DNA of 64,000 bases from positions 2,658,001-2,722,000 of the forward strand of contig JAYKKI010000138.1 of assembly GCA_039881145.1 (NCBI GenBank), in the 5' to 3' direction. Position numbers and translations under genes: made by a program. Positions 49,847 through 61,600 of this stretch are shown one piece after another. Every line of letters begins with the position of its first letter. Position 1 is the first letter of the stretch. This DNA is from Druceiella hillmani (taxonomy: Eukaryota > Arthropoda > Insecta > Lepidoptera > Hepialidae). The notes beneath the pieces are model-generated. The model was not told the DNA's origin. It was given only the letters and a program-made list of their open reading frames with translations, and did no database searches.

Positions 49847-49865
49847 CGTTCCCGGAATGATTATT
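49847..49865. promoter_or_regulatory. Additional copy of the CGTTCCCGAAATGATTATT motif
   Basis: CGTTCCCGGAATGATTATT matches 49,329-49,347 with one substitution. It lies about 170 bp inside the right terminal inverted repeat, so it could be the subterminal site of the element. Confidence 0.5.
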
Positions 49866-50036
49866 TAGGCCTGTTTTTGTGTATTATCAAGTAATTATTA
49901 TAATAAAAAATTAAATTTGTTATATACCTTGTAAACATGTACCTTTATTTTGAAGTAGATATTGTAGTAATATAATTTTATTTTATTAAGAAAAACTTTG
50001 TCAGAAGCGTAATGCTCACCTCTCTGATTTTGACCC

Positions 50037-50079
<43 letters not shown>
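50037..50079. repeat. (TA)n tract flanking the 3.05 kb transposon, right side
   Basis: A TA repeat begins directly after the right terminal inverted repeat (GACCCG then TATATA). Confidence 0.95.
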
Positions 50080-50082
<3 letters not shown>

Positions 50083-51322
50083 GTGCATATATGTTTCTGT
50101 TTTTTTGTCGTCTGATAAGACAAGTCCAAAAAGAAAGAACTTTTAATTCATTGAAATTTATAAAATAAATGAACATGCAAATGAATTTTTCATTACAAAG
50201 TATTGACACAAAAACTCAAAAAAATTAAAAATTCACGTAGATGATTTGAAAATCCAATCTACAATACTTTATTATTAAAAAATTGTGTGTATCGGCTCCG
50301 ACGCGCGACTAGAATTTCCTCCTTTAGTACGATTTTCTTGTAATGTATAAAATAGGTAGCACTGTATAAAATATAAATATCAATATCGTTTAATGTAAAT
50401 GAAAAATTGCCTAATAAAAAAATTCTGATATTATATTAATTTTTACGTAAAATACATCTAAATAAGATCAAATTTGTATAACAATATTAAAAACATTTAA
50501 TAACATCAGAATAACAACAATTTACATATAACTGGAAGATTAAAATGTGCGTTAAAATTATTTTGCTTTGTAGTCTTACTTTACTTATAGCCAAAATTTT
50601 AAAATATGCATTCAATTATTTTGGACTAAATGATATAAGCCTGTTACTTCTTTAATTCAGGAAGTTATAAATACACATTTATTTTTGATATTTGATAATT
50701 TAAAAATACTTGCAAAAACATATTGTATTTTGACAAATTGAATTTGAGTACAAATGATGACAGAAACTACATTAAGTAAATATTTTGTTATTGAAATGCA
50801 ATGTACAATTAAATTTAAGAAAACGTGTATTAAATTAATTTGGACTAGATAGTACAAACCATTTCATAGGGTTTCAATATAAAAATCTTATTTCAACAAT
50901 ATCTTACCAAATCGTAATGTATACTTATAGATCCTTATTAACAAAGTTTGACAACAAAAATGCGGCTTTAATGATTAATAAATAATACCCACCTTTTTCG
51001 TGTTAGATCAAAAATATAACATTTTTTTAGCTTTTAATTGTTTTAAATAACGTGCTACCCTGTCTTTCTACACACAACAAAATAATTACTCTATGATTTA
51101 TTATCGAAAATGTAACTGTCGTGAAATTTAAAAAATATAAAATAATACACGATATGTGCAAAAATGTTTAAAAAATAAAAGTAATGGAAATAAAACTGAT
51201 ACAAAAATTATATAAATATGGCATACAAAAAAATTAAAACGAAATAAGAAAAAAACAATATTTAGAAACACAAAATAGAATAAAAGTGTATAAGTGAAAA
51301 ATTAATAATTTAAAAACGTATT
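50080..51322. other. AT-rich region between the transposon and the three-exon gene
   Basis: It is extremely AT-rich with no exon-like segment. The part just above 51,240 would be the 3' flank of the minus-strand gene. No separate polyadenylation signal is obvious beyond the AATAAA that overlaps that gene's stop. Confidence 0.5.
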
Positions 51323-52458
51323 TCATTTATTTTTCACTTCCCCTTCTGCATATTCAGCACGAGCCTTCGCTTCTCGATCGTGAAATTTCCTCGAAAATCG
51401 TATTAATGAGTTTCTGAAAAACACTATAAACAAAATATTAATTGTTCAATTATTTACCTTAATTATTATACACACGTTGCTTACCTCGATTGAATTGCTG
51501 GGAAAAATCCTTTAGTAAGACTTCCACAATTAGCACTGGTATTATTAAGGAAACAACGGAGTCAAATTGGATGTCACTAATCTCGTCTCCTCCGCGGGTG
51601 GCCATCCGCTGGAGCATTTCCTTTGTCAACACTCTTCTCTGCTTGTCATTGAAACTAATCCAAAGTCGACACAGATGACTTCTTTTTGCTTGAAGAAACA
51701 TATAAAGTACATGTCTCTTAAACACATTATTAAAAAAAAAGAGAAAATACATTCGTGCGAACAAAATAATTCTGTATTTATCAAACAAATTAATTCCGAC
51801 TTCATCTTGGACTGCAGTATTATATCCTATAAAATCTAACTACAGAGACCTAATTTGTCATCACAAGTTGCACGGAGAAAAAGCGCTGATCTATTATATT
51901 TATTTAAAATCATACATTATTTGTTGATTGTCCCTATCTCCTCTCTCTATTCAACTTCAACACTCGGCTTAGATCCCGTATATAATTATGGAGATTATTG
52001 ATACTACAATTTATAACAATAATTCCTCTTTTTATAATTTCATAATTTGAACGTGCCGATTGCATAACAATACTGTTTCTCAACATAACTTTGATTAAAA
52101 TTTTGTTCAGTATGTAGATTATAAATTAAAATCAGTTATTATAGAATTAATGTTTTTTTTCAGTATTTAGAAAGAAATACAATTCTAAGCTAATGCTAAC
52201 TTTAATAATTGACCAATACAATTTGTAATATATTTAATTATACAATACTCTAACAATTTTGTGCACACATAATTAGAGTTATAGTATAGTTTTATACTCT
52301 GTTCTTTTTATTATAAATTTACGTGGATGTAACTTATTTTTGAGCCTTTCAATAAATAAATAAAGAAACGGATTCTATTTTTATAATAAACGTGAAAATT
52401 TGTCTGTACTTACCCTTTCATTAATAATACCACTAGAATCATATAGGTATCTCGGCAT
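51323..52458 (-). CDS. Three-exon gene for a 125-residue protein of unknown function
   Basis: Exon 1 is 52,458-52,414 (ATG to GAAAGG, then GTAAGT; phase 0). Exon 2 is 51,716-51,485 (T-rich tract, TTTAAG acceptor; ends CGAG, then GTAAGC; phase 1). Exon 3 is 51,423-51,323 (TTTATAG acceptor; ends AAATAAATGA). Introns are 697 and 61 bp. The joined frame is exactly 126 codons with no internal stop. Starts MPRYLYDSSGIINER. Residues 26-55 are basic (RLWISFNDKQRRVLTKEMLQ), 68-83 are strongly hydrophobic (SVVSLIIPVLIVEVLL), and 96-125 form a charged, probably helical tail (KFHDREAKARAEYAE). The hydrophobic run is short and contains a Pro and a Glu, so a membrane span is doubtful. Exon 2 and 3 codons are GC-richer than the introns. 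I do not recognise the family. Exon 1 is the least certain part; exons 2 and 3 could belong to a longer gene. Confidence 0.65.
51424..51484 (-). other. 61 bp intron 2 of the three-exon gene
   Basis: It starts GTAAGC and ends TTTATAG on the minus strand and contains several stops. An alternative acceptor (TTTTTCAG, exon from 51,413) would put the downstream coding frame out of phase, so the upstream TTTATAG was preferred. Confidence 0.6.
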
Positions 52459-52488
52459 TTTTTTTCATTTTTACGTTTGCTCGGTCAT
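52439..52488 (-). promoter_or_regulatory. Two very short upstream ATG frames before the gene start
   Basis: ATGACCGAGCAAACGTAA lies at 52,488-52,471. A second ATG at 52,468 is out of frame, reads through the main start and stops at 52,439. The main ATG at 52,458 has A at position -3, favourable for initiation. If transcription starts upstream, both could lower translation of the gene (inference). Confidence 0.35.
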
Positions 52489-55100
52489 GGCTCTGTTAGA
52501 GACCAATATCTTCACTCTGTTTCCGTGTAGTTTCTTTTTCTTGTATTCATTTTAATACTTATGTTAAACGCAATACTTCCAGTCAAAACAAGAGACACAA
52601 TTGTCAGTACATAATTCAATATGTCAAATAGAGATGTGCCTGAAATGATTACACTTTCTTTTTTAATGCTCTGAATTTTGTATGCTCTGAAATTCTGATT
52701 TTACTATTAGTAAAACTTCTCACAGGGTACTTTATATTTAAATAAATTCTTAAGGAGTAAACTCCAAAAATGTGGACATAAAAGATGATAAGCATATAAC
52801 TCACTTGTTAAGAAAATTTTAATTTTGTTTCCTTTTAAAATATTGATTCCGCGGATTGTCCCGCGACTGCATTAGTTCCGCAGCTCCTTCGTCGAAAAAA
52901 AAAAATAAAATCACTATTTCAATAAAACAATTCAATTATTTCTTACACGATATAATATTGAAATTTTTAAACAAATTAAGCATAACAACAAAAATACAGA
53001 GTAAAAATATTCTTCGCTTTTCAGGTAAATCATTACATTTTCATTCTTGAATCATTTTCACTAAGAAACCCTTCACTTGCCTGAAATTCCGAATTTAAAA
53101 AAAATTTTTAAAAATGCGGACCATAAAATTCGTCCCAAAAATTGTTTCCACAAGATGGATTCATTTTTCACTCGTACGTGTTCTACTAATTTAATTTAAA
53201 ATATTTACTTTAATGAAAACGTAAAGTCCAATATATGATTTATAGTCTACGTTTTAGGATAGAAAATTTTAAAACTTCCAAGTAAATTTCGTCTTCTATA
53301 AACAAATAAGATGAATAAACATACTTTTTCTTAACCTTTTATCTGATATATTCCTGCTCAAAAATGATCAGATCGCCTAATAAGTTCCAACTTCCATCAA
53401 ATAAATAACTTTAATAAATATTCATTACACTTAATCTACTATCTGCCTGCCATAATGCATAGTAAAGAAGTTTACCCTAAATTACCTTTATTTTTTAATA
53501 TTAATACTCCCTCAGTGTAAAACAGAGTACCCGCTTGACTACATTTTATCAAATTTTTAAATCAAATTGCATTTTTATCTGAAAATGGAGACCATCGAAT
53601 ATATTAAACAAAAAATTACGCGAAGAAAATATAACATTTAATGAGCTTTTAATTTAACAAATTGTCTTATTACCTTAATAACAAAAATGTTGAATTCATA
53701 AATAAAAAATTAAAGAAAACTTGAAATATTTAGAAAAAAGGCTACTGTGGGGTTGAAGCATAAGTGACAGAGTGCATTAATATAATTTACATAATTATTT
53801 TTATTTAGATTTCGTCTCTGTTTTATCATGTAAAAGCTACTGACACAATTTGTATGAAGTTTCCAGAAAAAACCTATTTCATCGTATCCTTGAACTAAAT
53901 TGGAAAATATGTAAATTTAAAAACATTAAAAATTAATTTACATTGCGTTAGTACAAAGTGACGTAAACCGCACGATGCGCAGTAAGTACACAAACGCACA
54001 GTGTGCTTGTGTATACCAGTAGATAGCATTGTATTTATTTTATATCGTGCAATGGAGTTTATTACTCAGAAGATATTTTGACGAAGCTTGGCTAGAGGTG
54101 ATGCGTGGAATGGTACAGGGATGGTAGGTGCTAAGCAACCTAAATACGACAGATACTATCATCCGCCTTCCGCACAAAAATTTCGATGCTATCTGCATTC
54201 AGTTCAAGCTTACTTTATTTCCTAAAGTGGTCCAATAATTGAATATGTAAATAATTTAATATTTGTAGAAAACAACAAAATTTATGAACATTTTTAGGTA
54301 GTTTCACTGCTAAGATTGTCTTCTTGGAAATTTGTTGCATTGGCTATCAAAATAAAACTTAATACAAATTTTAATTATATTTTCCTTGTTCTTTTTTCAT
54401 TTTCGGAAGATAAAAATTTGGCGGTAAAGAAAATCTACTTTCCATTTTTCTCAAAGCATGGCAATGAACTATTTAAATCAGTTTATAAAATTGTTTCGAA
54501 TAGTACATGTGTGCACAAGTACTTGTTTGTGTAGTTGAATCAAAACCATTTTAATCTTTTGTCATAAAACACCCGCTAAAAAATTTTGTAATAACGAAAG
54601 TGATTTAGGATAGAAACATGTTGAACATAATTCTAGAAAATCTGGCCATCAGAGTAAAATATGAAACAAAGTCTGTAGAATGTAGATTATTTTAACGTAT
54701 TAACATATCTCCTGCACTTGGAAGGAACTTATAAAACATACTTTAAAAATATATTTTTACTTTGATGTTATAGGTTAATGTAGTTCGTAATGATGTCCAA
54801 CATGATATATATAATCATAAGTTTGTGATTAACAATTTTTAAATGATTATCAATTATTTGAACAGGACCTATATAAAAAAATCACCACTTGCGCTGGCAT
54901 TGCGACATTTGGAAGAAAATATTTTAAGTATATATAATTAGAAAATAGAGAAAATTCATTTTCGGTAACAGCTAAATCATTTCAAATTCAGTTATGTGAA
55001 AATATGAATAAAACATTTCAAAATTAGGAGAAGAAATATTACTAAGAGATAATAATTTTCCATTTAACTATAAAATTGGAAGGAAATGAAAATTCTGACC
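52489..55100. other. AT-rich spacer upstream of the three-exon gene
   Basis: No further exon in phase with the gene was found. GC-richer patches at about 52,850-52,890, 53,960-54,020 (ACAAACGCACAGTGTGCTTG, partly palindromic) and 54,090-54,200 have no recognisable content. Frames at 52,856 and 54,316 are not supported. Confidence 0.4.
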
Positions 55101-55132
55101 AATTGTAATATGAAGTCGATCATATTACAATT
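55101..55132. repeat. Perfect 13 bp hairpin
   Basis: AATTGTAATATGA and TCATATTACAATT are exact reverse complements around AGTCGA. Confidence 0.8.
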
Positions 55133-55139
55133 ATCACCA

Positions 55140-55460
55140 TCCTTCGAAATTTAATTTCTTCTGAATCATGATGAAACTTGGCAACTCGCATGTGGTTATT
55201 TATAACTCTGCAGACACCTTGGAAGGCTACTAACCAAGGCTGTTGCATAGAGCAACGATAATATAAAAAAATAGTACGCACGTGCTGTCTGTGGTGTCCA
55301 CAAAATAGACTGAAGTGTATAAATGGCACTCCACCCAAATAAAATGCCGCCACGTAGAGTGAGTTGGGGAGAACGTCTGGCCGCTCAATCACGTCTCAGT
55401 CATTACGTTAGTAAACTCCACTATGACATATTTACGCACTTTAAATTCACACAGAACTAA
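55140..55460 (+). other. GC-richer patch with a short open frame (MPPRRVSWGERL...)
   Basis: From ATG at 55,343 a 38-codon plus-strand frame reads MPPRRVSWGERLAAQSRL and stops at about 55,459. The first half is clearly GC-richer than the surroundings, like the first residues of a basic protein. GTTGCATAGAGCAAC near 55,243 is a small hairpin. The patch may be the start of a degraded transposon gene. A minus-strand 90-codon frame across the same patch is probably its shadow. Confidence 0.2.
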
Positions 55461-55630
55461 AGTAAAGGAAAGAAAAAATTACATAATTTTAAAATGTTTA
55501 ATTAAAATAAAATGAATTATTATGCAATTACAGTGCTCAACAGAAAATACAAATTTATGACTTCATTGGAATGGGTTGTTGAATGTTTTAAAATAGTTGA
55601 CTTAAAACCATTCGAAATAAGGTATGAGCA

Positions 55631-55631
55631 C

Positions 55632-55694
<63 letters not shown>

Positions 55695-55699
55695 TATAG
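55631..55699. repeat. (TA)n microsatellite
   Basis: TA repeat with two CATATA interruptions. Confidence 0.95.
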
Positions 55700-57091
55700 T
55701 TGAACAATAGTTTTCCAACTAGATGGTGCCCCATGAAATTAATTTAATAATTGCTCTTTAGATGGCGCCTTATTAAGTGCAACCGAAAATGTGAAAATAG
55801 TCTCAAAAATATTTACACTAATGAGCAAAGAGAAAGGTAATTATGTGGTTCCATAAAGAAATATTTGTAACTTCTACTACACTTATAGAATGCACAGTTA
55901 ACCAGCATTAGGTACAGTATACAGTATGGCACAAAGCGTAGCATAGGTACCACACCCTTAAAAATAAGAGTGGATGGACATGCTTCATATAATCTAATAA
56001 GAACCATATCATAAATACGGATACGTTTAAGATATCATCATGAAAAAAACCTAAGTTTATCCCAGGTTTAATATCTATAACCTTTGTAACTGAAATAGAA
56101 TTCATGTTAGAAGTTTCCGTAGTTTTTGAATTAACAGCAAAAAGTTTTCAAATTACAGACTGTCACCTCAAATTAATTTTTCTATACAGCTTTTTCCTAC
56201 GAACATATAAAATACGCTTTCGAATGTACGCCAAAATAATTTATCTAAACGCATAATCTCTATAAATATTTCCAGAGTTCCTGCAAAGAAAGAAAACTCT
56301 TTTAAATTATTATTGTCTACCTAATTAGAAGTCGGTCAGCAATTTTGTTATTTTCTAATTTTCTCATCTAATTCTCAAAAGCTTCTTACTAAAGATAGGA
56401 ATGTTCCTATTATTTAATTTTTAAATTTACGTTGTTGAAATATACTTTTCTTTTTATCTCTCATAAAAATGAGTAAAGAATTAAAATAAGGACAAAAAAA
56501 ATCGGGCTCCAATTATTTTATTTCTTGTAAAAAAAAATTTAAAAAATATGTATATATATGTACATAATATATATATATAAATCTATGTCATAATAAGATA
56601 TTTAGTTAAAACCTTCTTAATTTTACTTGCAATTTTACGCGCGCACATAAAAATAGTACGCAGACTTTTAATGGTCAAGTTAAGTTTACGAAAAATATAT
56701 TTAAAATACCATATACACTGTGGAGCACACAGTATAAGGGTCAAAAAATATTTGTTTTTAAAATTTTAGATGTGTTCAGAAACGGTTAAATTTAAAATTA
56801 TAAAAAAAGAAAGTTTAACCAAAACAAAATTGTTTTTAGATTTTTAAATTTTTTTTAATAACGCAGCCACTAAGTTATATCAGGTATTATTAAATATTTA
56901 TTGCGTCATAAGTTCATAATATATGACGCTCTATGATAAATAGCACATAGCCCTTTTTTTAATTAACAACAGCGACAGAAATAGCGTGATAAATGAACTA
57001 AAAGAAATTATTTTCATATTTTTCTCTATATTTTTAAAATATGTAAAATCTACTTAGTGATCTAAAAAATAAATATGCATACAACATGCAC
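55700..57091. other. AT-rich spacer, nothing recognised
   Basis: Overlapping minus-strand frames at 55,813-56,105 do not look like exons. A short TATATATG repeat lies at about 56,548-56,580. Confidence 0.5.
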
Positions 57092-57094
57092 GCA

Positions 57095-57155
<61 letters not shown>
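57092..57155. repeat. Compound (CA)n(TA)n microsatellite
   Basis: CA repeats at 57,092-57,133 pass directly into TA repeats at 57,134-57,155. Confidence 0.95.
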
Positions 57156-58375
57156 GTATGTAATATTTATGTAAAACCTAATTTTCAATACCTTGTAATG
57201 GAACATAAAACTCTTATTATCTTCTTCATAACCTTCAGTTCGATATATCCTTGTTTTCGTTATTTTGCCTTCCCATAAAATGTGGCCACATTTTTCCTCA
57301 TGCCCGGTATCGAGTGAGGTATTTTTCATAATAAAATTTTATTAATTTTTTCTACATTTTATTGTCCGCTTGCATATTACTTTACTGCCGCATTTCATAA
57401 TCTAAATGGATTTCGGACATACTACTATTTGATTAGAACTTGAAGGAAATCATATTTCAATTGGCATGGACAATTTTAAAATCATACTTTATAACACTAA
57501 TTACAATGCTCTAGAAGGAAATCGTTTTCAATAATGATCTGTTCAATATCTATGCTATGATAAATTCAGGGATAAATGAAAGTCAGAGGCTGGACACTTT
57601 CACGTCAGTTTTCTTATTACTTCTTAATTTCGTTTTACAAAATATTTTAAATGTTTTTTCCAGGGACCATTTCACCTACATATGTCGTGAAAATTGCTTG
57701 AAAATTTGAAAAAATAACGAAAATTAACGTTTTAATAACTATTCAGAATCGCAATACTTCAAATTACCGAGATGAAGTAACGAAATCTAACGCTAAATGT
57801 TTGTATGTAAAGTCAGTCTTGTCAGTCAGTTGTCAGTCAGTCTTATTATAATAAAATGATCGCTCTAACTAGCGATTATAAAAACTGTGCTATATTGCAC
57901 GCTCAAGGGAATATTCAGAACTAAAGGTCACTGATAAGTAACATTAAATGGAATATATCAAATGACATCGCTCGAAGATATCAGCTAATTGAATGTTCAA
58001 ATGTAATCGGGGCAGATTAGTTTTATCTACCCTTCACAGCCATATACCACAGCGACCTGTTTTCGGTGATATATTATCAAACACGCATATAGATTTAGTG
58101 GCTTTGGTAGCGAAGGTTATGCGGGTTATTGAAATTATGTTAATTCTGCTTCATATAACTCTCTTTACATGTGTATATCCATGTTGTCTCCTGGTTAGAA
58201 ATAAGTTATGATCATTAGGAAATGCATATAAAAAATTATGCCAGAGTAAATTAATGTGACAATCCGTGATATCATATCGTTGATTTCACTCCATTACTGA
58301 TGTTAAGCAACGCACCGATAAATCGGTAATTAGATAATTGACCATCAATCAAACTTATTAATAATATCCTTATAA
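57156..58375. other. AT-rich spacer, nothing recognised
   Basis: A small GTCAGTC-rich cluster lies at about 57,813-57,845. The 72-codon frame at 57,993-58,211 is not supported by composition or splice context. Confidence 0.45.
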
Positions 58376-58497
58376 GTGCCTTAGTACTGGGAAAGCACAT
58401 TAAACCGTTGGTTCCGGCTTTTATCATAAGGCAACCATCCTAATCTAATCCCTGGCCTAAACTTGTAGGTAAGATGGCGGATGTCGATAAAAAAATA
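58376..58497 (+). mobile_element. Fragment of a common 'GGGAAAGCACRTTAAACCGTTGG' repeat
   Basis: CTGGGAAAGCACATTAAACC (58,388-58,407) followed by GTTGGTTCCGGCTTTTAT and CCTAATCTAATCCCTGGCCT resembles a repeat I recall as frequent in lepidopteran genomes. Its end passes through GATAAAAAAATA into the (TA)n tract at 58,498. That microsatellite could have grown from the element's tail. Confidence 0.45.
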
Positions 58498-58498
58498 C

Positions 58499-58548
<50 letters not shown>

Positions 58549-58551
58549 GTG

Positions 58552-58618
<67 letters not shown>

Positions 58619-58619
58619 T
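58498..58619. repeat. (TA)n microsatellite
   Basis: TA repeat of about 120 bp with a few single-base interruptions. The Tyr/Ile-rich frames on both strands are artefacts. Confidence 0.95.
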
Positions 58620-61600
58620 TATTGAGCAAGAAAGAGGTTAAGATACTTATCAAAATGTTTCGAATAAAAGAATACATAGTATTTATTTTCACGGTGAGAA
58701 AAACAATTTTAATAATCCGAAAGCATTTTGAAATTCCGCATTTCGCATTAAAAATATTCTTATGTTTAAATGCTTATAGGATCTTATTCGTTTTTGAATC
58801 GCTTTAAAATATGCTCGTAATTTTGTCGATATTATATATGTTAAAGTATTTAATAGATATAAGAAGATATAAATCAAGCAACGTAAACCGTACCGATTTA
58901 GAACCATGGGATGGCCCCCATCGTAATTCATTTCCTAGTGTCGCTAATGCCACATATTTTGGGATATCGATAAATTTTCATATTTTTCTGGAGTGTAAAA
59001 TAAAATAATATTACTTTATGGGGCTAAACAATAAAAAATATCTGATGCTCTTTAAGTATTATATTGGTACTTCCGAGTTCGTTCACTTTGCTGTACTTAG
59101 ACCGTTATTGTTGCCATTACTCCATTGCTTGACATGGTAAATGCCAGGTTTCACGTTTTAGGCTTACTACTTTGAAAAAGGGCGATTCTTGACCATTGCT
59201 TTAAAATAACTGTATTGCAGTGGATCATAACATAGGATTATTCATAGCTAGTAAATCAGAAAACCTTTCCCATTTCTCAATCCCCTGTCTTAACGTGGTT
59301 ACGTACGCTAACATAGTAACAAGTCTAATAAAATTGCGAAATGGGCTTTGAAAACGTATTTATCATTATATGGAAATTACATCGCAAAATAAATTTGGTA
59401 ATATGATGAGTTATGGTTTTCCAAAATTAAATAAAATGGAAAATAGCAGCGGAATTGATTGATTTTTAGAAAGTTTCAATTTAGTCGGGGACCTTCGATC
59501 TAATTCTACAATTTCTGGCTAGAAACTAATTGTATTGACTCGTATTATGACTTTTTCGAAATATTCGCTCAAAATGTTAATGTAGAGCAAGTATAAAAAA
59601 TTAGCTGCATAAAAATATTATTCTACATAATTCTTCCTGCTTACTGAAAAAGAACAAGGGACAGTTTCCTTAATGGAATCTACTTCTATTTGAATACATT
59701 AAATCATTTATATCTTAACGCAAAATACAATTCCCTAAACCAAGATTCATTACTTGTGCGTACTCGCATTAAGATAATGATCTTTTTTATCTTAAGCTGC
59801 AGGGCAGTTGGATTTTTATTTTCTTCACCTCTAGCCCAGATTAAGGAAAAAAGTTTGAGGTGTTCTTAATTAATTTTATAAACAAAAAAATATTGTAGAA
59901 AAACTATTTACTTACAAGTCAATTAAAGGCTGTGAGCGTGCTTTTCATACCAATAAGAAATCCAATAAATTTCGACTTGCAAAATGATTCTGTTAGGAAG
60001 TATCCTGTAGGAAATTTTAAATTTTTTTAATAATTTGAATCATCGTCAAAAAATTAACTTTTTCTTATGGTATTTTAAATCCAGTTGGTGTTGTCCCGTT
60101 TAAGCAAAACCTCAGTTAAAGTTAAAGATGATGAAAGTTTAAAGACGTAATAAGTTCTGGAGCTGTTGGGGTATGTAATATTTGCCAAGTGTTAGGAACG
60201 CTTTATAATTTTAAAAAAGAAAAAGTGTTTATTTGAATACTTTTTTCATAATAGCAGATTTTTCTTGCGAAGATAATGATAAATTAATGAACGAGTATAT
60301 TTTAGATATTGAAAATGATCGGTAAATCTACATCGTAAAATTATATTGATAATTAATTATATAACAATGAAACAAATTTATCCGTTAATTCATCGTTTGT
60401 ATTAACACAGGTTTTGTTAACGACTGCGGCATTGTGCCTTTGTATGTTTTTGCATGGTTATTGCATTAAACGTTTAATTTAAGTAATTCAATTATTAACG
60501 TCAATTTAGTAACAATTACATAAATATTAATAACGTATCAAACAACACGCAAAATTAATATCATCCGTAGCATCACTTCCTTAGTGTAGTAAAATGAAAC
60601 TGATTATTTTTTAGTTTTATTTCAAAGCGTAGACTTAAATGTTGGTTTCATTTTATATGAATTGATTACCCTAATACAGCTCTATAAATATGTAACACGA
60701 TATTTGCGTATTATTTACTGCAGAGTATTATTAATATTTATATCAAAAGCAGATTTCAAAAGCAGAGTATTATTAGTATTTACATATGAAGAGTGTATAT
60801 TAATAGTTACACACGAAAAGCTATTCCAGGCCTTTTCTTGGCATAGCAATTCGAACAATCACAAGAGAAATAATATTATTTAAGCAATTTTGGGTCATCC
60901 CTTCTCTTTCTCTCTCTCTTCAATGCTACATTTTACATTTTTTATATACTTTTGTGTGTGTAAATACTTCACAATTATTGTAGTGGCGTTCCTGAAAAAC
61001 AACATTTTATTGCCATGAGAGTTTCAATTTTAGACCTTTTGTTGTTTCTAGATCTATATCAAAACTTCTTTTTTTGGAAACTACAATTCAATTTATTTAA
61101 ACAACAAATACGGAAGCGAGCTAACCATAAAATACAAAATATAAAAAAGTTATCGGTAATAAAACTAATGTATTTTTGAAAAATTCAAAATATATTTACA
61201 CCCTTCGAAAACATGTTGAGCGATATATTTTCATGGTAAAGCCACCATTACCATTTGTTAATACCTTGTTAGAAGTATTAAATACACTTAAACGTTAAAT
61301 TTTTTGTAAGTACGTACATACAAAAACTTCGAAGTTCTGCTCATATTTATAGATTTATTTCTTGTTGTTATTCTTTTATATAAAATAATATTTATTTTTA
61401 TATAAAACACCTGCACATTATAATGAACTATTTATTATTTTGTATAAAATGATAAACTTTACAACTATTAAAATTAACAGGTATATTGATTTATTTTATA
61501 TAATGAGATGTTTAAGAATCAATGTGATCACAACGGTTCTGAATTAAATTCGATAGTTTGGTTTAATATTTATTATTTACCCAAACTGCTTGGTTTCATA

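Larger units (their letters stand above)
46987..50036. mobile_element. DNA transposon, 3.05 kb, 22 bp terminal inverted repeats
   Basis: The left end reads GGGCCAAAATCAGAGAGG (TIR 46,987-47,008). The reverse complement of the right end reads GGGTCAAAATCAGAGAGG (TIR 50,015-50,036). Over 22 positions there is one mismatch. Both ends abut (TA)n, so the target-site duplication is TA-like (TA or TATA) but its length cannot be read inside the repeat. The interior holds one broken minus-strand gene (about 47,010-49,153) and an 860 bp upstream region with a repeated TTTCGGGAACG motif. The three conserved blocks with acidic residues in that protein suggest an RNase H-type transposase. I do not assign a superfamily (Sola- and Kolobok-like elements are candidates to test). 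Confidence 0.8.

Noticed and set aside
51490..51839. Plus-strand open frames of 62 and 90 codons
   Set aside because: They are antisense shadows of exon 2 of the minus-strand gene.
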